Positions 58,239-64,000 of a DNA stretch of 64,000 nt are shown here, piece after piece. The notes below the pieces were generated by a model. That model had not been told where the DNA came from. It worked only from the letters and a program-made list of their open reading frames with translations, and searched no databases. The stretch comes from Adineta vaga (lineage: Eukaryota > Rotifera), in assembly GCA_021613535.1 (NCBI GenBank), contig CP075497.1, positions 3,224,001-3,288,000 of the forward strand, given 5' to 3'. Position numbers and translations under genes: made by a program. The stretch's first letter is position 1, and every line of letters starts with the position of its first letter.

Positions 58239-59435
58239 TTAAATGTTTGATAATTTAACTTTGATTGGTAATGATTCGGTTACTTGGTATGGATGATCAT
58301 CAGGTTGAATTTTTTCTTTTTCATATCCATCATATTCATATGGATGATAGATAAGTTCTTGAGCACGAATGGATAAATTACGAGATGGTGTATGACGACA
58401 AAGTGACATAACCATATCTAAATAAATTTAAATATATTATTAAATAAAGAAAATGATTTGTACTTACACCAAAGAATAGCTGATGATGAAAGAAGAATAC
58501 CAAGAAAGATCCAAATTGGAATTCTAGGTTGTTTACGAACAAGATTATTCCATTCATCACGAACATTGCCAATGAATTGTTGAAGACGATTACTAACTGG
58601 TCGCATACGTTCACGAACATATTGTTGATGTTCACGTGGGTGTTGAATAACATGGCGAAATTCGTTAAGTAATGGTCGTTTGCTATTTGATTCTTCGCTT
58701 GATTCACTTGAAGAATCAGCACGGATATTACCGGGCATAATTGGAATAGTCTTGACTAATTTAGAAATGGCACCAAATTCTGATGGTTGAGGGAAATCCT
58801 TAGCATTCTGTTCAAATGATTTACGAATGGATTCTTCAATAACATTAGTTTTTTCTTGGAATTGTCGAATCATATCATTGAACATTTGAATTGGATCGCC
58901 ATTAAAGAGACGTGGAACGGATGGCATTTCTAATGATGGACGATTACGAAGACGAATAAGAATAATTGAACGTGGACGACCTCCTTCAGAACCGAAAGGA
59001 ATAATTTGTGAGCCTTTCACTTCCTAAAATATATTTCTAAGTTTTTCAAGAAATGATTTTATTCAATCTTACAGGAACTGGATCAATAGCAAGAATAGGT
59101 TTGTCAACATTAACTTCATTGAATGGACGACTTAATGTACAACCAACTTGACAACTTGCTTGAACTTGTTCTTCTTTTGAATATAATTTACATTGATTGG
59201 CACAATCTTCATTGAGTAACTTTAAATCACAACCTGAAATAGTCTTGGTTCATATTTGACAATGAAAACAAAATTCTAACAAACCTTTTTTACAAGCTTC
59301 CAAATGAACTGCATTAGCAGCATAGTTAGAATGACAGCTTGTATAACAAGTATTCTCTGTATTGAATAATGATTCAATTAAACCAGATGCTGGCGATGAT
59401 GCCAGTAAAATGGCAAAAACAAGAAGTTTTACCAT
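58239..59435 (-). CDS. TMEM59-like type I membrane protein
   Basis: About four exons encode roughly 330 residues. The signal peptide is MVKLLVFAILLASSPASG. The mature N-terminus has three Cys-pair helical hairpins (ENTCYTSCHSNY with HLEACKKGCDLKLL; EDCANQCKLYSKEE; ASCQVGCTLSRPF), the pattern of the TMEM59/BSMAP family. Then come GSQIIPFGSEGGRPRS, a middle segment containing RADSSSESSEESNSKRP, and one transmembrane helix (PIWIFLGILLSSSAILW). The cytoplasmic tail is short and Tyr-rich (LIYHPYEYDGYEKEKI), ending KLSNI. TMEM59 proteins reside in Golgi and endosomes, modulate glycosylation of cargo and can recruit autophagy factors through the tail. The tail here does not obviously keep the ATG16L1-binding motif. 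Membership of the family rests mainly on the Cys pattern and topology. Confidence 0.7.
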
Positions 59436-60343
59436 TGTGTATGCGCGTTTCTTTTTGTTTAGAAAATGAATATATCTAATTTAGACGAAAAGAGAAAATG
59501 TAAGAAATCAAATCCGACTATTAGAATTCAGAAGAAAAAAACAAATAACGAATGAAAAGAAAAAGTAGACGGAGAAATGTTGTAGTTTGTGAAGCAACTG
59601 TTTTTCCTCGTATGTTCGATGATTTTTTTTTCTTTCTTCGCCCCGTAACCCTTTTTCTTACCTTGCATTAAAAAAAATGCGAAGAAAGAAAAATATAGAA
59701 CAGGCTACATTTCAGCCGATGATGTTTAACGTGATTCGCTTGGTTGCTTTCGAGAATATGAAAGATGTAAGAGAAAAAAAAACCGATCATAGTCAGAAAG
59801 TACTATGATAAAAGTGCAAGTCATATAAGGCACGAGTGATGTCAATAATATATAAATAAACAAATAAGGAGGAACAAGAAAGAGGAAAATGGAGGATGAT
59901 ACACAGGCAATCGCCTTGACTGGGGCTACTGATGTTCTTTCTTCCTTTTTTTAATGTGAAAATTTTTCGCTGAATGACTCATTTTTCAGAGCATTGCTGC
60001 AAATTAATCATGCAAAAGAAAAATCTTTCATAGTTTGTACGACAGTCAGAAGTCAATAGTGAAAACAAAACAGCAGGCCTCTCCATATTTTATTTATTGT
60101 GCACAACAAACAGAACTATACATTTTCATCGATAGATGTCTCACACGCCGAATATTTTTTCCAAGGAACAAGGAACGATTTCCTTCTACTTGTTTTCTAT
60201 TATGATCTCTTGATTTATACTTTTCTCACTAGAAATTCAATGAGATTTTATTTAAGAATTGAACTATTTATTAAAGTAATTCGATTATTATGATCATGAT
60301 TAAACTATCAAACCTTTTCCATGAACAACAATAGTAAATAAGC
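59436..60343. other. Intergenic region between astacin and TMEM59-like genes
   Basis: About 900 bp between the stop of the minus-strand astacin and the start of the next minus-strand gene. A-rich, with no family-like frame; a 64-codon plus frame at 60099-60293 is not supported. Confidence 0.4.
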
Positions 60344-61655
60344 TTATATACCACAACTATATAATTGACGAACTTCAAAAACATCTGTTGGACTAAGCAC
60401 ATTATTTGTACGAAGTATTACACCAGTTTGCCGTGGAATCATCGTTGGTTTGCCATTTTTACTGAAAGTATATGCTTCATAATGCATGATGCTGGCATAA
60501 TCATATGGTGTATTTTGATCATATACTGACGAACTCCAAGCGTATTTATCAAAACCGATATACTGTAACAAAAGAAAATAAGAAAAATACAAGATGATTT
60601 GTATAGATTTCATCCATTACTCAGAATATTCTTTTAATTATTTCTTGAAAACGATCATTTTTAATGAATGGAGCTTTCTACTGTTATCTAATCAAGTGCT
60701 ACTTACCATACTCTCTTCAATATTCTCCCAGTTAACTTGCACGTAATTATCACGATCTGGTCGACTTTGTTCATGATAAAAGCCTATTAAATGATTTTTT
60801 TAAATACTTTTTTATTCATACGAAAAGCAAGAACATACCAATCACATGCATTAACTCATGTTGAATATTTCCTGGATTAAAACATCCATTTTGTTCTAAT
60901 GTCATAACCGATTGATAGTAATTCATATATCCAACCTATTATATTCGTAATCGTTTTATTTAGTAAAATACTTTTTATATAACTAGACAATTTCACAAAA
61001 TCTACTCTTGAAAATAAAATAATGAAAAATATCGGAAGATTTCTCTTATCATTTCGAAAGAACCAAATAAATCGTTCACTTTTAACTAGCAATACTTACA
61101 TGAGCACTACATCCATTACCATATTGAATTTTTACAAAGATCTGATCATCAGATCGACGTGGTCGAAAATAAATGCAGGCATATCGACTTGTTGAACCAC
61201 TAATCGGTGTACCAACAGCATACATAAGTATTTGCATTGCTCCAGTAATTTTGTTTTGATCGTCAATGCCTATTTGACATAGAAAACTAATAATTCACAA
61301 TTGAACAGAAAACATTTACTAACTTGTAATTGCTGATATATCATAAGGGATGACATTATTAGGCCATCGGTAGTTACTACCATAAACAGCAACGCCACGA
61401 GTACCTTTCATAGAATTGTGATTATCATAGAAGAGCATATCACCTTGAAAACCACCACCAAATAATTTAGGATCTTCACCACGATAAGTTGTTCGATTTT
61501 CGCTTGCGATGATTGTTGGTTTAGATATAAGTACATTAATCTTATACATATACAAAATGTTAAACTGTTGAGAGAAAATAAATTACACTTACTGGTATAC
61601 AATCGATATTCAGAATCAAATATAATGCAAAGAGGCTAAGGGAGATGACAGTCAT
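60344..61655 (-). CDS. Secreted astacin-family zinc metalloprotease
   Basis: About six exons, near 300 residues. Exon 1 encodes a signal peptide (MTVISLSLFALYLILNIDCIP). A short propeptide contains FGGGFQGDMLF; FxGD is the family's aspartate switch that blocks the zinc in the zymogen. The mature domain begins near GVAVYGSNYRWPNNVIPYDI. Zinc-binding HELMHVIGFYHEQSRPDRD is complete (HExxHxxGxxHE), and the Met-turn SIMHYEAY with its Tyr is present. Astacins cleave extracellular or dietary proteins, or matrix and growth-factor precursors. No CUB, EGF or ShK domain follows; the protein stops at QLYSCGI, so it is a minimal astacin. A TATCTAG acceptor lies about 16 nt before the ATG. Confidence 0.93.
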
Positions 61656-62588
61656 TGTTGATTAACTTAGCTAGATAGAAAATAATTGCTTAGATTTGAA
61701 ATTCTCTCTTTTTTTTATAGTATTTCTTCACAAACATACACTATTATCTCAAATTACTGTTCCAGGCAGGTAGGTATAAGACTTTAATCTTTTTTAACAA
61801 TGTTTTTTTCTTTTATCGTCATTTGTCATATATACATAGTCTCTAGGTATCATTTTTCTGACAATCGTCATACAGACAAATAGATTTACTAATATACCGT
61901 TTTCCCCCTAAAGTGTGTAACTTCCGCTTTCTACACCAATATTGACGTCATCAGAAAAAGATTCAAATTTATGAATATGTTTGAAAATAACATTATTTTA
62001 CACAAGAATTAGAATTGAAAAAATTTGATCCGTAGTCTAAATTACACGATAACTCTCATGTGATACTGAATAGTAAATATTAAATAGTTTACATTGATTC
62101 TTTTGTAAGATCAATTCATTTACACATTTTAATGGACAATCTGCATATTCGAAATGATACGAAGTATTTAGTCATTTATTTGTTCACTTCCAAAATTAGA
62201 AGTTCTCTCTGAAGCTTCTGTATACGATAATAAATAATCATCATTGAAACGTTAAGATTTCTTATCGCAATATGTCAGTAAGTATTGACATCCATAAACT
62301 TTTCGAGCTTCATCTCTCCTATTCCAAGAGAAATATATCTCTTTTGAGATATCAAATGTCAATACTATGGATATAATGATAGTCCTTTAGTAAATGTCGT
62401 ATTTTTTTTCTTAGAGATGACAATAAGTTTTTACTATATACGTATCAATTGTGTCTGTCAACAGAAATTATTCTTTTTCTAATAATTAGAATAGCATTTC
62501 GTCCGAATGTTTTTCTTTCACTGGAATAAATTATGGTAGTACTTATGAGTCAGGAACAAGCATGCGTACATATACAAAAGGAAAATAT
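61656..62588. other. Divergent intergenic region between astacin and GlpQ-like genes
   Basis: About 930 bp between two divergent start codons. AT-rich, with no visible gene. A short stretch near 62270-62400 shows weak mirror similarity (CAAATGTCAATACTATGGAT against a TGACATCCATA-type stretch), but no clear element. Confidence 0.4.
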
Positions 62589-63752
62589 ATGAATAGATCA
62601 ATGGTATCAAGTATCTGGTAAGTGTTATACAACTGAATAAGTTCTGCATTTCTATGCATGTCTGTGAATAGGTTTGGTATTTTAATCTTTTTAAGTATTG
62701 TGGATAATATTACATCATCATCCGTAGTAGTAATTGGACATCGTGGTGCATCTGGTTATCTTCCAGAACATACCTTACCTTCCAAAGCTCTTGCATACGG
62801 TCAAGGTGTTCATTATCTCGAACAAGATGTTGCTCTATCGAAAGATAATATACCTATTGTTATTCATGATATTTATTTAGATGAAGTTAGTAATGTTGCT
62901 AGTGAATTTCCTGGGCGTAATCGTTCAAATGGTCGTTTTTATGTAATTGATTTTACAGTCAAAGACATAAAACGATTACGTGCGAGTGAACGTTTCAATC
63001 GTCAAACAGGCAATCCAGTATTTCCAAATCGTTTTCCTCTTCATCAATCAACATTTCATTTAGTTACTTTAGATGAAGAACTCGAATTTATTGCTGGTCT
63101 CAATAAAGCAAATCTTGATAATAAAAGACAAGTAGGTGCTTATGTTGAAATTAAAGATATACCATTTCATGCGGCGGAAAATCGTTGGAATATAAGTGAA
63201 ATTGTTCTTGATGTCTTAAAAAAATATAATTATACAGAACGTAGTGATAACATTTATTTACAATGTTTTGATACTGACGAATTAATACGAATTCGTTTCC
63301 AACTAAAATCCCATTTGAAACTTATTGCTCTTTTAACCACTAATAGATATCGAAGTGAATATAGTCAAACAGATTATACATTTTGGACAAGTCGAAATGG
63401 AATAGCAAATTTATCAATGTTTGTTGATGGAATTGGTCCCCATCATACACAATTGTATGAACAAAATAATATCTTAGAACCATCCGAATTGTATTATGAA
63501 GCACGAAAACATAATTTAACTATTCATCCATATACATTTCGCAGTGATGTTAATTTAGAACCATTTCTCACATTTGATGTTATGTTACAATTTTTTATTG
63601 ATACTTTACAAATTGATGGTTTATTTACCGATCAACCAGATAAAGTAATTGCGTATATTAAGTCGAAAGAAGAACAATCAAATCAAGGAACAATGTTTCA
63701 TAGTTTTTCTTTTGCATTTCTCATGTTTTTCATTGTTATAATCACATTGTAA
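62589..63752 (+). CDS. GlpQ-type glycerophosphodiester phosphodiesterase, bacterial-like, probably membrane-anchored
   Basis: Two exons (62589-62617 and 62672-63752; 54-nt intron) encode 369 residues. The signal peptide is MNRSMVSSIWFGILIFLSIV. The catalytic core begins VVVIGHRGASGYLPEHTLPS, with the paired catalytic His and metal-binding Glu, then YLEQDVALSKDNIPIVIHD. VASEFPGRNRSNGRFYVIDF and YVEIKD, CFDTDEL and IHPYTFRSD follow, with TDQPDKVIAYI near the end. Order, spacing and length match bacterial periplasmic GlpQ closely, much more than animal GDE1/GDPD proteins. The enzyme hydrolyses deacylated phospholipids to glycerol-3-phosphate and an alcohol. The C-terminus is a hydrophobic helix after a small-residue site, without positive residues behind it, which resembles a GPI-anchor signal. 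Sequons are present. The spliceosomal intron argues it is not contamination. Confidence 0.9.
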
Positions 63753-64000
63753 AAGCAAACCGTAGTGTGTTTTTTTCATCTAAAACAAAAATAAATTATA
63801 CAACAGTCTAAATAAGTAAATGATACTTTTTGAGTACATCAAAACTATGAAAAAGTTCCTGTATAACTGTAATCATAATAAACAGAAATGATTTCATTTG
63901 GTATGAATATCTTTCTCTTAAATAATAGTAATACCATAGCTTTACATAAACAAACATTGATATATTCGTCTGGAAAATGTTGACCACGAATGTACTAAGT
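63753..64000. other. 3' flank of the GlpQ-like gene
   Basis: AT-rich, with AAATAAATT near 63790 and AATAAACAG near 63877 as candidate polyadenylation signals. Nothing else seen. Confidence 0.4.

Noticed and set aside
62589-63752. GlpQ-like gene as bacterial contamination
   Set aside because: It has a spliceosomal-type intron and host-like base composition, and lies in continuous sequence with animal genes.
1-64000. CRISPR arrays, bacterial operons, tRNA or rRNA genes
   Set aside because: No regularly spaced repeats or cloverleaf and rRNA signatures seen; gene structure is eukaryotic with spliceosomal introns.

Overview
This is a eukaryotic nuclear segment. It is AT-rich and gene-dense. Most introns are very short (about 50-70 nt, GT...AG, with T-rich acceptors) and coding exons are compact. 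I count 22 protein-coding genes on both strands, nearly all animal families: CAD, CDK5, VPS13D, ESF1, PLRG1, NDUFA2, MRPL30, TMEM164, spinster, an M6-type proteolipid protein, an astacin and a rhodopsin-like GPCR. Two more genes look bacterial in character: a GlpQ-type glycerophosphodiesterase and a zinc alcohol dehydrogenase. T-rich splice acceptors sit directly upstream of many start codons, and several gene pairs are tightly spaced in tandem. Together these traits best fit a bdelloid rotifer. That taxonomic assignment is inference; there is no rRNA or mitochondrial marker in the window.

Layout. 1-423: 5' end of a FAK/PYK2-like gene on the minus strand, running off the left edge. 897-3270: a zinc-dependent alcohol dehydrogenase. 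3570-4059: a small secreted Cys-rich protein (minus). 6041-10665: a tight tandem of PLRG1, MRPL30 and TMEM164. 10829-14939: two head-to-tail ACSF3-like acyl-CoA synthetases (minus), the downstream copy with a frameshift. 16034-17038: an intronless GPCR. 17039-20348: a gene-poor repeat island with a 720-bp insertion flanked by a 5-bp duplication, a small inverted-repeat element and a 650-bp imperfect palindrome. 20349-31844: tandem CAD, NDUFA2 and ESF1. 32887-34929: a SPIN90/NCKIPSD-like gene without its SH3 domain (minus), divergent from an M6-like gene at 35275-36477. 36932-49777: a huge VPS13D-like gene. 50138-57649: neurochondrin-like, spinster-like, an SPFH-domain membrane protein, and CDK5 starting only 45 bp after it. 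58239-61655: TMEM59-like and an astacin (minus). 62589-63752: the GlpQ-like phosphodiesterase.

How genes relate. Apart from pyrimidine synthesis (CAD is one multifunctional protein), the genes form no single pathway. The organising theme is arrangement: same-strand genes separated by 45-170 bp, each downstream gene preceded by an intron-like acceptor next to its ATG. This is what polycistronic transcription resolved by spliced-leader trans-splicing would look like. Splice coordinates were read by eye from frame continuity and GT/AG signals, so individual exon ends may be off by a few bases. I found no tRNA, rRNA or CRISPR array.
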